A DNA stretch of 64,000 bases from Pantoea ananatis LMG 2665 (GTDB taxonomy: Bacteria; Pseudomonadota; Gammaproteobacteria; Enterobacterales; Enterobacteriaceae): contig NZ_JMJJ01000006.1 in assembly GCF_000710035.2 (NCBI RefSeq), positions 248,001 to 312,000 on the forward strand, written 5' to 3'. Within the stretch, counting starts at the first letter, position 1. The number at the start of each line of letters is the position of its first letter. Shown in pieces: positions 35,431-44,930 of this stretch. The position numbers and the translations under genes were made by a program. A model generated the notes under the pieces. It did not search any database and was not told the origin of the DNA. It was given only the letters and a program-made list of their open reading frames with translations.

Positions 35431-36330
35431 TCAGTAAATAATCCCGGGTGGATTAACCATCGAATGGGTAATCGCCTCATCCTGCTCGCCCCAGCGTTGT
35501 AACACCTGGCGATACTGCCCGCCGGCAATAGTGCCATCCAGCGCGGTTTGCAGCGCCGCGGCCAGGCCATTGCCTTTTTTCGTGGTCACCGCTACCCAGG
35601 CGCGGTAGGGCCCCTCGCCGACTAATTTCGTCTGGCCGCGTGACGCCACCTTCCAGGCCGCCACGGCGTGCGGACCAAACATCGCATCTGCCCGCCCTGA
35701 AAGCAGATACAGCGTGGCCGAGGCATCGTCGGTCAGGTAAATCGGCGTGACCGGTGGCAATCCTTTCGCCCGGTTCTGTGCGTCCCAACTGAGTAAAATA
35801 CGTTCCTGATTGGTGCCGGAGGCCACGATGATGCGTTTGCCCGCCACGTCTGGCGGAGAAGTTATCGCGCTGATCGGACTGTCCGCCTTGACGGCAAAGG
35901 CGTGGTTATCGGCCCGATAGGTCGCAAAATCAAACTTCTTTTTCCGCTCTTCGGTCACCGCGATATTAAACATGGCCACGTCATAGCGCCCGGCACTGAT
36001 CCCCAGCGGCCAGTCCTCCCAGGAAGCCGGTACCAGTTTAAGTTTCAGCCCGAGGCTGTCCGCCAGCAGGCGGGCAATATCCGGATCGCTGCCAATGCGG
36101 GTCACGTTATCCGCCGCCAGCAGCGCCAGCGGCGGTGAGTGAGTGGCTGAAGTCGCTACCGTTAACGTGCCGGGCTCAACAAAATGAAAATCCGCCGGAA
36201 TTTTTTTAACCGCCTCAGGGTTCACCGGCGCGTGAATCGGCTGTTCATTTCGGGCGACATCCGGTTTTTCCTCGGCAAAAACCGCGCCGCTCACCAGCAG
36301 CGCGCACAGCGTCACACAGGCATATCTCAT
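35431..36330 (-). CDS. Periplasmic amino-acid-type solute-binding protein (second copy)
   Basis: 299 aa with a signal peptide (LCALLVSGAVFA-EE) and a type 3 (GlnH/TcyA-like) bilobal binding domain: TLTVATSATHSPPLALLAAD, ASWEDWPLGISAGRYDVAMFNIAVTEERKKKFDFA, and a conserved C-terminal RWGEQDEAI..NPPG. It is a paralogue of the protein at 38577-39515, with the same unusual IHAPVNPEAVKKIP leader before the domain. It is the last gene of the operon, 9 nt after the ATPase. It would deliver a cysteine-like compound to the shared permease. Confidence 0.88.
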   Translation of the reverse strand: MRYACVTLCALLVSGAVFAEEKPDVARNEQPIHAPVNPEAVKKIPADFHFVEPGTLTVATSATHSPPLALLAADNVTRIGSDPDIARLLADSLGLKLKLVPASWEDWPLGISAGRYDVAMFNIAVTEERKKKFDFATYRADNHAFAVKADSPISAITSPPDVAGKRIIVASGTNQERILLSWDAQNRAKGLPPVTPIYLTDDASATLYLLSGRADAMFGPHAVAAWKVASRGQTKLVGEGPYRAWVAVTTKKGNGLAAALQTALDGTIAGGQYRQVLQRWGEQDEAITHSMVNPPGIIY

Positions 36331-36339
36331 TCTGGCCCC

Positions 36340-37134
36340 TTAGAGTACGCGCGCCAGAAAGCGGCGCGTTCTCTCATGTCGTGGGTGGTTTAACACCTGG
36401 CTACTGCTGCCCTGCTCGACAATTTTTCCGTCCACCATAAACACCACGTTGTCAGCTACCTCGCGGGCAAATCCCACTTCGTGTGTCACGATGACCAGCG
36501 TGGTGCCCGATCGGGCCAGCTTTTTAATCACGTCCAGCACTTCGCCGACCAGTTCCGGATCCAGCGCCGAGGTTGGCTCATCAAACAGCATCACCCGGGG
36601 TTGCAGCATCAAAGCCCGGGCAATGGCAATGCGCTGCTGCTGCCCGCCAGAGAGATGCCGGGGCCACGCATCGGCCTTATGACGCAGGCCGACGATATCC
36701 AGTAGCTCACCGGCACGGATTATCGCTTCACGCTTCGAGAGCTGACGGTGCGCGATGGGCGCTTCGATTAAATTTTGCAGTACCGTAAGATGGGGAAACA
36801 GATTGAAGTTCTGAAAGACATAGCCCACGTTAATGCGCTGACGCAGAATCGCCCGCTCCTTCAGCTCATATAGCCTGTCACCCCGACGCTGATAACCAAT
36901 GTAATCGCCGTCAATCTGGATAAACCCTTCATCCACGCGTTCCAGGTGGTTAATGGTGCGCAGCAGCGTCGATTTTCCCGATCCTGATGGCCCCAGAATC
37001 ACCGTAACGGAACCGGGTGCCAGATCCAGCGAGACGTTGTCCAGCGCCTTGAGCCTGCCGAAACGTTTGCTGACGCCGGTAATGCTGATGGCTCCGGTGG
37101 TAGGGGATAAATGGTAATCAATGGCTTCGGACAT
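36340..37134 (-). CDS. Polar amino-acid ABC transporter ATPase (TcyN/GlnQ-like)
   Basis: 264 aa. Walker A GPSGSGKST, Q-loop FQNFNLFPHLT, signature LSGGQQQRIAIARAL, Walker B VMLFDEPTSALDPE and switch THEV are intact. ATG 37134 overlaps the end of the permease gene by 17 nt, so translation is coupled. This subfamily energises uptake of polar amino acids including cystine; the flanking genes suggest an S-substituted cysteine. Confidence 0.9.
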   Translation of the reverse strand: MSEAIDYHLSPTTGAISITGVSKRFGRLKALDNVSLDLAPGSVTVILGPSGSGKSTLLRTINHLERVDEGFIQIDGDYIGYQRRGDRLYELKERAILRQRINVGYVFQNFNLFPHLTVLQNLIEAPIAHRQLSKREAIIRAGELLDIVGLRHKADAWPRHLSGGQQQRIAIARALMLQPRVMLFDEPTSALDPELVGEVLDVIKKLARSGTTLVIVTHEVGFAREVADNVVFMVDGKIVEQGSSSQVLNHPRHERTRRFLARVL

Positions 37135-38044
37135 GGCCGATCTCCTCAACAGGATTAAGCGGTGCGACGCGAGTGCGCCATTGTCGCCAGCGCGACGGTT
37201 GGGGTTCACGGCTGACGCTGCGAGCCAGCCAGCGCTCAACGCTGTGCTGAATCACTGACAGGACGGTGGTGATAATCAGATACCAGGCCGCGCCGACCAT
37301 CAGTAACGGGATCACTTCCTGGTTGCGGTTGTAGATCATCTGGATGGTGTAAAACAGTTCCGGCATCGCCAGCACATAGACCATCGCCGTGCCCTTCGCG
37401 AGGCTGATAATCTCGTTAAATGCCGTCGGAATAATGGCGCGTAACGCCTGAGGCAGAATGATGCGAAAGGTGCGACGCGACGCGGACAGCCCGAGGGCGG
37501 AAGCCGCTTCCACCTGACCGTGATCGACACCCAGAAAGCCGCCGCGAATGATCTCTGCACTGTAGGCTGCCTGTACCAGCGTCAGACCAATCACCGCCGC
37601 GGGAAACTGGCCCAGCACATTGATGGTCTGAAAATGGCCCCATGACAGCGAGGTAAAAGGCACGCCAAGAGAGAGCGTGTCGTAGAGATAGGAGAAGTTG
37701 TAGAGAATGATCAGCACCACGATCAGCGGCAGCGATCGAAACAGCCAGATGTATCCCCATGCCAGGCTGCTTAACAGCCAGGACGACGAGAGCCGCGCCA
37801 GCGCCAGTACGCCACCGAACAGCAGGCTGAACACCGTGCCCAGCAGGGTCAACAGCAGCGTTTGCCCCAGGCCATGTAAAATTACCGGATCAAAGAACCA
37901 GCGGGCAAACACGCCCCATTCCCAGCGTGGATTAAACGCTACCGACTGCACCACGCCCGCCAGGATAAACAGCGCTACCACGGCGCCCAGGATGCGGGCG
38001 GGATAGCGGGCAGGCACCACATGAAGTTGTTGTTGATGACGCAT
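37118..38044 (-). CDS. Polar amino-acid ABC permease (HisM/TcyL-like)
   Basis: 308 aa with about five to six TM helices and the EAA loop EAASALGLSASRRTFRIILPQALR. N- and C-terminal cytosolic extensions are longer than usual. Only one permease gene is present, where the Bacillus tcyJKLMN operon has two, so the transporter is presumably a permease homodimer. It lies between the GNAT gene (9 nt upstream) and the ATPase (overlapping). Confidence 0.88.
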   Translation of the reverse strand: MRHQQQLHVVPARYPARILGAVVALFILAGVVQSVAFNPRWEWGVFARWFFDPVILHGLGQTLLLTLLGTVFSLLFGGVLALARLSSSWLLSSLAWGYIWLFRSLPLIVVLIILYNFSYLYDTLSLGVPFTSLSWGHFQTINVLGQFPAAVIGLTLVQAAYSAEIIRGGFLGVDHGQVEAASALGLSASRRTFRIILPQALRAIIPTAFNEIISLAKGTAMVYVLAMPELFYTIQMIYNRNQEVIPLLMVGAAWYLIITTVLSVIQHSVERWLARSVSREPQPSRWRQWRTRVAPLNPVEEIGHVRSH

Positions 38045-38053
38045 GCTCGCTCC

Positions 38054-38566
38054 TTAACTTGCCTGCGCAACGCTGTGCACGTCGATGACTTTGATGAAGC
38101 GTAAGCGTCCATCGTGCGGTGGCTGTCCGAAACGCTCCAGATCGCCACTCAGATCGAACTGCGGCTCATAGCCGTGGCCGGTATATAAGCGCACCGCCTC
38201 GGGCTGGCGGAAACCGGTGGTCAGAAACAGGCGCTGATAACCGGCGCGCAGCGCCCGTCGCTCCAGCTCTTTTAGCACCACCAGCGCCAGCCCCTGACGG
38301 CGCAGGTCGCCACGCGTCCAGATGCGCTTCAGCTCTGCCGTGTGCGCGTCGTAAGGTTTATACGCGCCCATGGCGATAATCTCGCCGTCGCGCTCCAGCA
38401 CAATAAATAAGCCGTGCGGCGGCAGATACCATTCGGCCTGCTCCTGTTCCTGATGGCGGCTGAAATAATCGCCATAGCGGGCCGCATATTCACCGAATAA
38501 ACCGGTCAGGATGGGCACCAGCTCCGGCGCATCCGGTGACAGCTCGCGGAATTGCAGTTCACTCAT
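38054..38566 (-). CDS. GNAT acetyltransferase, SnaA/YtmI-like
   Basis: 170 aa single-domain GNAT protein. Motif A reads TRGDLRRQGLALVVLKEL, and the C-terminal strand GYQRLFLTTGFRQPEAVRLY is typical. ATG 38566 (second of a tandem ATG pair) has AAGGAG at 6-nt spacing. In Bacillus the corresponding operon enzymes acetylate the amino group of S-substituted cysteines before oxidative C-S cleavage; the same role is inferred from the neighbours (two flavin monooxygenases, an M20 deacylase and a cystine-type transporter). Confidence 0.75.
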   Translation of the reverse strand: MSELQFRELSPDAPELVPILTGLFGEYAARYGDYFSRHQEQEQAEWYLPPHGLFIVLERDGEIIAMGAYKPYDAHTAELKRIWTRGDLRRQGLALVVLKELERRALRAGYQRLFLTTGFRQPEAVRLYTGHGYEPQFDLSGDLERFGQPPHDGRLRFIKVIDVHSVAQAS

Positions 38567-38576
38567 CATGCGCTCC

Positions 38577-39515
38577 TTAGTCACCCAGACCCGGTGGATT
38601 AATCTCGGAATGGTCGATGCGTTCAACGCCCTCGCCCCAGCGATCCAGCACCTTCTGATAGTCACCATTTTGAATGACGCCGTTCAGGGCGGTGCTGATC
38701 GGTTCAGCTAACCCACTGCCTTTTTTTACCGTGACGGCAATGTGCGCGGCTTTCGGCCAGCCCCCATCAACGCTGCCGACCAGGCGGGTTTTGCCGTTGA
38801 GCGCGGCTTTCCAGGCACCGATCACGTTAGGGCCAAAGTACGCATCCGCTCGTCCGGCCTGCAGCGCCAGCGTCTGGGCGGCGTCATCTTTGGTGTAAAT
38901 CGGCGTGAAAGGCTTAAGGCCCCTGGCCTGATTTTCTTTATCCCAGGCGAGTAAAATCGCCTCCTGATTGGTTCCAGAACCCACAATGATGCGCAGTCCG
39001 GCAATATCCTCGGCTTTAGTCAGCGACTGGATTGGGCTGCTGGTTTTGACGTAAAACCCCAGCGAGTCTTTACGGTAGGTCGCAAAATCAAACTTCTCTT
39101 TGCGCGCCTTCGTCACGGTGATGTTGGTAATGGCGGCATCATATTTTCCCGAGGCCACGCCGAGCGGCCAGTCTTCCCAGGAGGCCGGCACCACGTTGAG
39201 CCTCAGCCCCAGGCTGTCGGCCACCAGCCTGGCGATATCGACTTCGCTACCCAGCAGCGTTTTATTGTCATCCGAAAAAACAGTGAGCGGCGGGGAATTC
39301 AACGCCGCTACCGCCACGGTCAACGCGCCCGGTACGGCAAAATGATAGTTGGCGGGCAGCTGCGCCACCGCGCTGGCATTTTTCGGCGTGTGGATCGGGG
39401 CTTTGTTGGCCTCAAGACTGACGCGCTGGCCATTTACGGCGACACTGGTGCTTTCCGCCAGGCTGCCACCGCTGACGCTAAGCATCAGCAAGGCGATAAA
39501 ACTCGTTTTATGCAT
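38577..39515 (-). CDS. Periplasmic amino-acid-type solute-binding protein (first copy)
   Basis: 312 aa with a signal peptide (LLMLSVSGGSLA-ES) and a GlnH/TcyA-like binding domain: ALTVAVAALNSPPLTVF, ASWEDWPLGVASGKYDAAITNITVTKARKEKFDFATY, GSGTNQEAILLAWDKE and C-terminal RWGEGVERIDHSEINPPG. It is closely related to the protein at 35431-36330. Two binding proteins sharing one permease/ATPase also occur in the Bacillus tcyJKLMN operon. It lies 11 nt downstream of the NtaA-type monooxygenase. Confidence 0.88.
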   Translation of the reverse strand: MHKTSFIALLMLSVSGGSLAESTSVAVNGQRVSLEANKAPIHTPKNASAVAQLPANYHFAVPGALTVAVAALNSPPLTVFSDDNKTLLGSEVDIARLVADSLGLRLNVVPASWEDWPLGVASGKYDAAITNITVTKARKEKFDFATYRKDSLGFYVKTSSPIQSLTKAEDIAGLRIIVGSGTNQEAILLAWDKENQARGLKPFTPIYTKDDAAQTLALQAGRADAYFGPNVIGAWKAALNGKTRLVGSVDGGWPKAAHIAVTVKKGSGLAEPISTALNGVIQNGDYQKVLDRWGEGVERIDHSEINPPGLGD

Positions 39516-39526
39516 AGCAAAGGCTC

Positions 39527-40840
39527 TTATTGTGAGGTGAATTGATTAACCGGCTGTGGCAAGGCAAAGCTGTCACGCAGCGTTCGGCCCGGGTAGTCAC
39601 GTCGCGCTAACCCGCGCGCCTGCAAGACGGGCACCACCTGGTCAACAAAACGCTCAAAGGTATCAGGCGTACCGCCGTTGATGATGAAACCGTCTGCCGC
39701 CTGGCTTTCAAACCACAGTTGCAGGCCGTCGGCGACCAGCTCCGGTGTGCCATGAAACAGCGGACGTGGCGTGGCCGCTTCCAGCGCCGCCTGACGCAGC
39801 GTGTGCCCCTGCTCGCGGGCTTTGCGTTTAATCTCGTCGGTGGTACTGCGGAAACTGTTCTGGCCAATATCACCGAGATCGGGAAAAGGCGCATCGAGTG
39901 GATACTGTGAAAAATCGTGATGGTCGAAGAAGCGACCGAGATAGTTGAGCGCATCCTGGATGGAAACCAGCGCGGCGGTGGTTTGATATTGCTGCTCCAC
40001 CTCCTCTGCATCTCTGCCGACAATCACGCTTACGCCCTGAAAAATATGCAGATCCTGTGGCTGACGGCCGTTTTTCACCAATTGCGCTTTAACATCCCGG
40101 TAAAAAGCCTGGGCTTCTTCTCGCGTTGGCTGATGCGTAAAAATGGCATCGGCATGACGCGCCGCCAGCTTTTTGCCGTCCTCCGAGGCACCTGCCTGAA
40201 AAATGACCGGTCGGCCCTGCGGCGTGCGGGAAATATTGAGCGGTCCCTGCACCTGAAAGAAGTCGCCGTGATGGTTAAGCGTGTGCAGCTTCGCGGGATC
40301 GAAAAACTGACCACTCTCTTTATTGCGAACAAAGGCATCCTGTTCCCATGAATCCCACAGCCCTTTCACCACCTGCAGATATTCGTCGGCAATACGGTAA
40401 CGCAAGGCATGTTCAGGGTGCTGCTGGCGAGAAAAGTTCTTCGCCGACCCTTCCAGCGGAGAAGTGACCACGTTCCAGCCCGCACGTCCGCCGCTCAGGT
40501 GATCCAGGCTGGCGAACTGGCGCGCCACGGTAAAGGGCTCGCTATATGAGGTGGAGACGGTGCCTACCAGCCCCAGATGTTCGGTGACGCCAGCCAGAGC
40601 CGACAGCAGCGTTAAGGGTTCGAACCGGTTCAGAAAGTGGGGAATCGATTTTTCGTTGATAAATAAGCCGTCGGCGACAAACAGAAAATCCAGTTTGCCC
40701 TGCTCCGCTTTACGCGCGATTTTTTTCGCGTAGTCAAGGTTAATGCTGGCATCTGCCTGGGCTGCCGGGTGGCGCCAGGCCGACATGTTTCCAGAGGCGC
40801 CATGCAGAATGGTGCCCAGTCGAAGCTGTCTTGTGGTCAT
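39527..40840 (-). CDS. NtaA/SnaA/DszA-family flavin monooxygenase (YtnJ/YxeK-like)
   Basis: 437 aa luciferase-fold monooxygenase with [60 protein letters not shown] and the C-terminal [16 protein letters not shown]. In Bacillus YtnJ and YxeK, of this family, break the C-S bond of N-acetylated S-substituted cysteines. A flavin reductase partner is not encoded in the operon. ATG 40840 is chosen over 40861 because it gives [18 protein letters not shown] and has GAGAGC-type sequence upstream. It is related to hvrB at 363-1691 but lies in GC-richer, host-like DNA. Confidence 0.85.
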   Translation of the reverse strand: MTTRQLRLGTILHGASGNMSAWRHPAAQADASINLDYAKKIARKAEQGKLDFLFVADGLFINEKSIPHFLNRFEPLTLLSALAGVTEHLGLVGTVSTSYSEPFTVARQFASLDHLSGGRAGWNVVTSPLEGSAKNFSRQQHPEHALRYRIADEYLQVVKGLWDSWEQDAFVRNKESGQFFDPAKLHTLNHHGDFFQVQGPLNISRTPQGRPVIFQAGASEDGKKLAARHADAIFTHQPTREEAQAFYRDVKAQLVKNGRQPQDLHIFQGVSVIVGRDAEEVEQQYQTTAALVSIQDALNYLGRFFDHHDFSQYPLDAPFPDLGDIGQNSFRSTTDEIKRKAREQGHTLRQAALEAATPRPLFHGTPELVADGLQLWFESQAADGFIINGGTPDTFERFVDQVVPVLQARGLARRDYPGRTLRDSFALPQPVNQFTSQ

Positions 40841-40916
40841 GATGTGCTCTCTTTTGTGCATCAGGATGCCAGGCAGCTGTCCGGGACAGCCACACAGGCA
40901 CTTCAGGCGGTTGAAA

Positions 40917-42071
40917 TCAATTCAGGGCGGGTTCACGACATCGGTCGTGAAGATGGTGCAATGCCTGCCGGGCGAGTTGCGCAAAATAGTGAGCGGCGGG
41001 CGCTATCGAAGCTTCGTCGGGGGTGAAACCGGCATGATGCAGGCCAAAGTCGCTGGCGCTGCCAATGCTGACAAACGCGCCCGGCACCTGCTGGAGGTAG
41101 AAGGCGAAATCTTCCCCACCCAGGTGTAGATCGGCAGTCTGAACCCGATAGCCTACCTGGCGAGCCACCTCACTGCTGAACTGCGCCCAGTCCGCGTCGT
41201 TAACCAGTACGGGCGGTCCGGCATGCCAGTGCAGACTGGCCTGAGCGCCATTCGCCAGGGCGATGTTCTCCACCAGCGTGCGAACACGTTTTTCCAGTTC
41301 CGCCCGCAGTTGCAGATCGTGGGTGCGGGCCGTACCGCCAAACTCCACCGTTTCCGGCAGCACGTTCCAGGTCTTGCCGCCGTCAACGCGGGTGATACTG
41401 AGCACCAGGCTATCGAGCGCATTAAAGCTGCGACTGGTCAGCGCCTGCAGTGCCTGAATGATCTGGCTGGCGACCACGATGGCATCAACGCCCTGCTCGG
41501 GATGCGCAGCGTGCGCGCCCTTACCTGTCACGTGGATAACAAACTTGTCGGCATTGGCATAAAACGCCCCACCACGCGTGGCGAAGGTCCCGCTCGGCAA
41601 GCCTGGCTCGTTATGCATGCCAAAAATGGCCTGTACCTGATCCAGCACGCCAGCCTGAATAAACTGCCTGGCACCGCACGCAATCTCTTCGGCTGGCTGA
41701 AATAAAATACGCACCCGTCCACGAAGCTGATGTTGCTGAGCCTGCAGTTCGAGCGCCGCCCCAAGCATCACGGCACTGTGTAAATCGTGGCCGCAGGCGT
41801 GCATGACTCCCGGCTGGCGAGAGTGAAAACTGACGCCGCTGGCCTCGTGGATAGGCAGCGCATCAATATCGGCACGCAGTGCAATCAGGTTTTCACCGCT
41901 GCCGATTTCCGCGACCACGCCGGTTTCCAGTGGATAATCCAGCAAGCGAATGCCGGCATTCTGAAGCCACTGGCGTAACCGCGCGGTCGTCGCAAACTCC
42001 TGGCCGGAGAGTTCAGGCCAGGTATGTAATTCACGTCGCCATTCAATTAACTGTGCTTCGTTCAGACTCAT
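40917..42071 (-). CDS. M20 family metallo-amidohydrolase (SndB/HipO-like)
   Basis: 384 aa M20D peptidase-family amidohydrolase with the metal-site segments [28 protein letters not shown] and [11 protein letters not shown], and [17 protein letters not shown] from the dimerisation domain. Such enzymes remove N-acyl groups from amino acids; in the S-alkylcysteine route the deacetylase is the last step releasing free cysteine. It is second in the operon, 27 nt after the luciferase-like gene. A diverged paralogue lies on the other strand at 43688-44854. Confidence 0.88.
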   Translation of the reverse strand: MSLNEAQLIEWRRELHTWPELSGQEFATTARLRQWLQNAGIRLLDYPLETGVVAEIGSGENLIALRADIDALPIHEASGVSFHSRQPGVMHACGHDLHSAVMLGAALELQAQQHQLRGRVRILFQPAEEIACGARQFIQAGVLDQVQAIFGMHNEPGLPSGTFATRGGAFYANADKFVIHVTGKGAHAAHPEQGVDAIVVASQIIQALQALTSRSFNALDSLVLSITRVDGGKTWNVLPETVEFGGTARTHDLQLRAELEKRVRTLVENIALANGAQASLHWHAGPPVLVNDADWAQFSSEVARQVGYRVQTADLHLGGEDFAFYLQQVPGAFVSIGSASDFGLHHAGFTPDEASIAPAAHYFAQLARQALHHLHDRCREPALN

Positions 42072-42097
42072 GGTTTACCTCGGCTAACACATCGTGC

Positions 42098-43099
42098 TCA
42101 GGCGGCGACCCACTGATGGGTGGCCAGTAGCTCCAGCGATCGGTAACGCGCGCGGGGATCGGCAATCGGCGTGTCGATAACAAACTCGTCAATGCTAAAG
42201 TTGCGCTGCAGGGCCTCCAGTTGGGCGTGGACCTGTGAAGCGGTGCCTTTCAACAGGGACGGCGTACGAGGCTCAATCAGGTAGTCCGTAAAGCCGCCCT
42301 GACGAACATAACGCTCCGCCTGTTCCAGGCTGGCGACGTTCACGCCTGGCCCGTTTTTGACCTGCACGTGAAAATGCCTGAGATCGGCCACCAGCAGCTC
42401 GGCCTCGGCGGGCGAGTCAGCTACGACCACCTGCACCGCCACCAGCGCCCGTTTGCCCTGAGCCTGTTGTGAATAGGCCCGCAGAGATCGCGCCAGAAGC
42501 TGACGATCGCCGTTGATATGCGCGGCAAACACGAACTGCCAGCCCAGCCGGGCCGCCAGCCGTGCACTCTCTTCGCTCCCGCCTAACAGAAACCGCTGAG
42601 CCGGACGGGCCGGTAACGGCGTCGCGCGCACGGCTTCGTCATCGTCCCGCGGTCCTGTCTCAGGCTTCAGCCAGCTGTCCAGTTGCCTAAGCTGTTCGTC
42701 AAAACTGCCCTTTTCGTCCTGGTGGACCCCAAGCTGCAGTGCCCGAGTTGAAAGCGGCAGGCCGCCCGGTGCTTTACCGATGCCCAGATCGATCCTTCCC
42801 GGCGCCAGCGACGCCAGTAAATTAAAGTTTTCTGCCACTTTGTAGGGGCTGTAGTGCTGCAGCATCACCCCGCCAGAGCCGATACGAATATGTTGAGTTT
42901 GCGCCACCAGCCAGGCAATCAACACCTCAGGTGACGGGCTCGCCAGCTGCTCAATATTGTGGTGTTCAGCCAGCCAAAAGCGGTGATAGCCCCATTTTTC
43001 AGCCTGTTTCGCCAGCTGCAACGTGCGCTGGAGCGACGCCGCCGGTGTTTCACCTTCCGCTACGGGGGCTTTGTCTAACAGACTTAACTGATATGCCAT
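42098..43099 (-). CDS. LLM-class luciferase-like monooxygenase (YtmO/YhbW-like)
   Basis: 333 aa TIM-barrel flavin-dependent monooxygenase of the MsnO8/YhbW group: LAKQAEKWGYHRFWLAEHHN, IRIGSGGVMLQHYSP, PGRIDLGIGKAPGG and a C-terminal DEFVIDTPIAD. It is the first gene of the operon. The Bacillus ytm operon also pairs one enzyme of this type (YtmO) with one NtaA-type enzyme (YtnJ), and both are used on acetylated S-alkylcysteines. The ATG is preceded by a GAGGACAGG-like ribosome site. Confidence 0.85.
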   Translation of the reverse strand: MAYQLSLLDKAPVAEGETPAASLQRTLQLAKQAEKWGYHRFWLAEHHNIEQLASPSPEVLIAWLVAQTQHIRIGSGGVMLQHYSPYKVAENFNLLASLAPGRIDLGIGKAPGGLPLSTRALQLGVHQDEKGSFDEQLRQLDSWLKPETGPRDDDEAVRATPLPARPAQRFLLGGSEESARLAARLGWQFVFAAHINGDRQLLARSLRAYSQQAQGKRALVAVQVVVADSPAEAELLVADLRHFHVQVKNGPGVNVASLEQAERYVRQGGFTDYLIEPRTPSLLKGTASQVHAQLEALQRNFSIDEFVIDTPIADPRARYRSLELLATHQWVAA

Positions 43100-43394
43100 T
43101 CACCTGTCCTCACTCATTTCCGTTATGGGCCAGTGTGGCGATGAGGATATATTTCGTAAAACAATAAATATGAGAATATGAAGTTAAAAAACGGCAATAG
43201 AATTTAAATAATAAAGTAATTAACCGAGGAGATTATTATTTCCGCGCGTAAAACATGATCGCGGAGAAGAGTAAAAAATCGCTCAATCACCATTTGCGTA
43301 TTTTAACTAAGCTTTGATTAATTCCTTATTTTATCCGCGAAAGATCTCGCCTGATGATGATTCATCAAACTCACGATCTCAAGGCAAGAAAAGC
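43100..43394. promoter_or_regulatory. Divergent promoter region of the sulfur-salvage operon
   Basis: About 295 AT-rich bases between the luciferase-like gene and the divergent small ORF. No regulator gene lies next to it. CysB- or Cbl-type control is plausible for sulfur scavenging but no site could be assigned. Confidence 0.4.
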
Positions 43395-43634
43395 ATGGCA
43401 AAATTCAGCATGTTATTACACCGTCTCTTTTCAGGTAAACAGGGTTCAGACTGCCAGCACAGCGCAGTAAAAGCGCAGACGGCGCGGGCGGGCTCAGCCT
43501 CTGACAGCGCGTTATCCCCCCGCCATCATGTGTCGCGAGATAATAATCAACCTGCCGGTGCGCCGGTTTTATTTACCCATGAAAACGCCCCGACGTTATT
43601 ACGCGATTACCCCTGGCAACCGAATCATCTTTAA
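43395..43634 (+). CDS. Small hypothetical protein
   Basis: 79 aa from ATG 43395 (AAGGCAAG 10 nt upstream); product MAKFSMLLHRLFSGKQGSD and onward, hydrophilic with Ser/Ala/His-rich middle and ending DYPWQPNHL. No signal peptide, membrane segment or domain was recognised. It lies 53 nt upstream of the second M20 gene on the same strand and could be cotranscribed. Its reality is uncertain. Confidence 0.45.
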   Translation: MAKFSMLLHRLFSGKQGSDCQHSAVKAQTARAGSASDSALSPRHHVSRDNNQPAGAPVLFTHENAPTLLRDYPWQPNHL

Positions 43635-43687
43635 TCACCCGTCAGCAGCCTCAGATAAGGCGTTGGCCTGTTTAAATAAGGAGACTC

Positions 43688-44854
43688 ATGACGTCATTAT
43701 TAACGGAACAGCTGGTGCAGTGGCGTCGGGAATTGCACCAGCATCCCGAACTCTCTCATCAGGAGTTTGCCACCACGGAACGTATTACACGCTGGTTAAA
43801 GCAGGGTGACATTCGTTTGCTGCCCCTGCCGTTGAAGACCGGCGTGGTGGCGGAAATCGGCCAGGGAGAACCGTTGATCGCCTTTCGCGCCGACATTGAT
43901 GCCCTTCCCATCGATGAAGGGGTGAACGTACCCTGGCAATCCCAGCGGTCAGGCGTAATGCACGCCTGCGGGCACGATATTCATACCGCGGTGATGCTCG
44001 GCGTGGCACATCAGCTTAAGCAACGCGAAGCCACGCTGCCGGGCCGCGTGCGGCTTCTTTTTCAGCCCGCAGAAGAGACGTTTGAAGGGGCCAGCCAGCT
44101 GCTTGCCGCAGGCGCGCTGAACGGCGTAAAGGCCATCTTCGGCATGCATAACGCGCCCGATTTGCCGCTGGGCACGCTGCGAACCCGGCCAGGCGCGTTT
44201 TACGCCAACGTTGACCGCTTTACGATTCGGGTGCATGGCAAGGGCGCCCATGCCGCACGGCCTCAGGAGGGTATTGACGCTATCGTCATTGCAAGCCACA
44301 TCGTCACCGCCCTACAGACGCTGCCTGCGCGGGTGTTTAGCGCTCTGGACACAGTCGTTTTGAGCGTCACGCGTTTTACGGCGGGGAACACCTGGAATGT
44401 CCTCCCGCAGCAGGTAGAGCTGGAAGGCACGGTCCGCACCCATAATGCAGCGCTACGTCAGCAGATACCTGAGCGTATGACCACGCTGATTCAGGGCCTC
44501 GCAGCAGGCTTCGGCGCGCGGGCAGAACTGGAGTGGATAGCAGGGCCGCCTGCCCTGATCAATACGCCAGAATGGGCAGAGGTTGCGCTGGACCAGGCCG
44601 CCCAAAGCGGCTATTGCGCGGAAGAGGCTGCAACGCCGCTGATGGGCGGGGAAGATTTTGCTTTTTATCTGCAGCAGGTACCGGGCGCCTTTGTGAATAT
44701 CGGCAGTGCCAGCGCGTTTGGCCTGCATCATCCAGCTTTTAATCCCGATGAGGCACTGTTGCGGCCTGCTGTCGACTATTTCACCCAGTTGGCACCGCGC
44801 GCCCTGAACATCGTGGCGGCACAGTCCGTGCGTGAAAGCGAAACTGTTATATAA
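43688..44854 (+). CDS. M20 family metallo-amidohydrolase, second copy
   Basis: 388 aa, clearly homologous along its whole length to the enzyme at 40917-42071 (shared [87 protein letters not shown]). The tandem divergent copies suggest duplication within the locus with substrate divergence. AAGGAGACTC precedes the ATG, a strong ribosome site. It probably deacylates a related N-acyl amino acid; its product is not a known named enzyme. Confidence 0.88.
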   Translation: MTSLLTEQLVQWRRELHQHPELSHQEFATTERITRWLKQGDIRLLPLPLKTGVVAEIGQGEPLIAFRADIDALPIDEGVNVPWQSQRSGVMHACGHDIHTAVMLGVAHQLKQREATLPGRVRLLFQPAEETFEGASQLLAAGALNGVKAIFGMHNAPDLPLGTLRTRPGAFYANVDRFTIRVHGKGAHAARPQEGIDAIVIASHIVTALQTLPARVFSALDTVVLSVTRFTAGNTWNVLPQQVELEGTVRTHNAALRQQIPERMTTLIQGLAAGFGARAELEWIAGPPALINTPEWAEVALDQAAQSGYCAEEAATPLMGGEDFAFYLQQVPGAFVNIGSASAFGLHHPAFNPDEALLRPAVDYFTQLAPRALNIVAAQSVRESETVI

Positions 44855-44930
44855 AAAATGGCGTCATCTGTGTCTGAACGGCTTGACTGTTATCTGTTCT
44901 AATTGCTATCAGTTGAAAGTGAGGGGAACG

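Noticed and set aside
36184..36393. Plus-strand frame over the start of the sulfur-operon binding protein
   Set aside because: Antisense to a gene with a clear signal peptide; no ribosome site.
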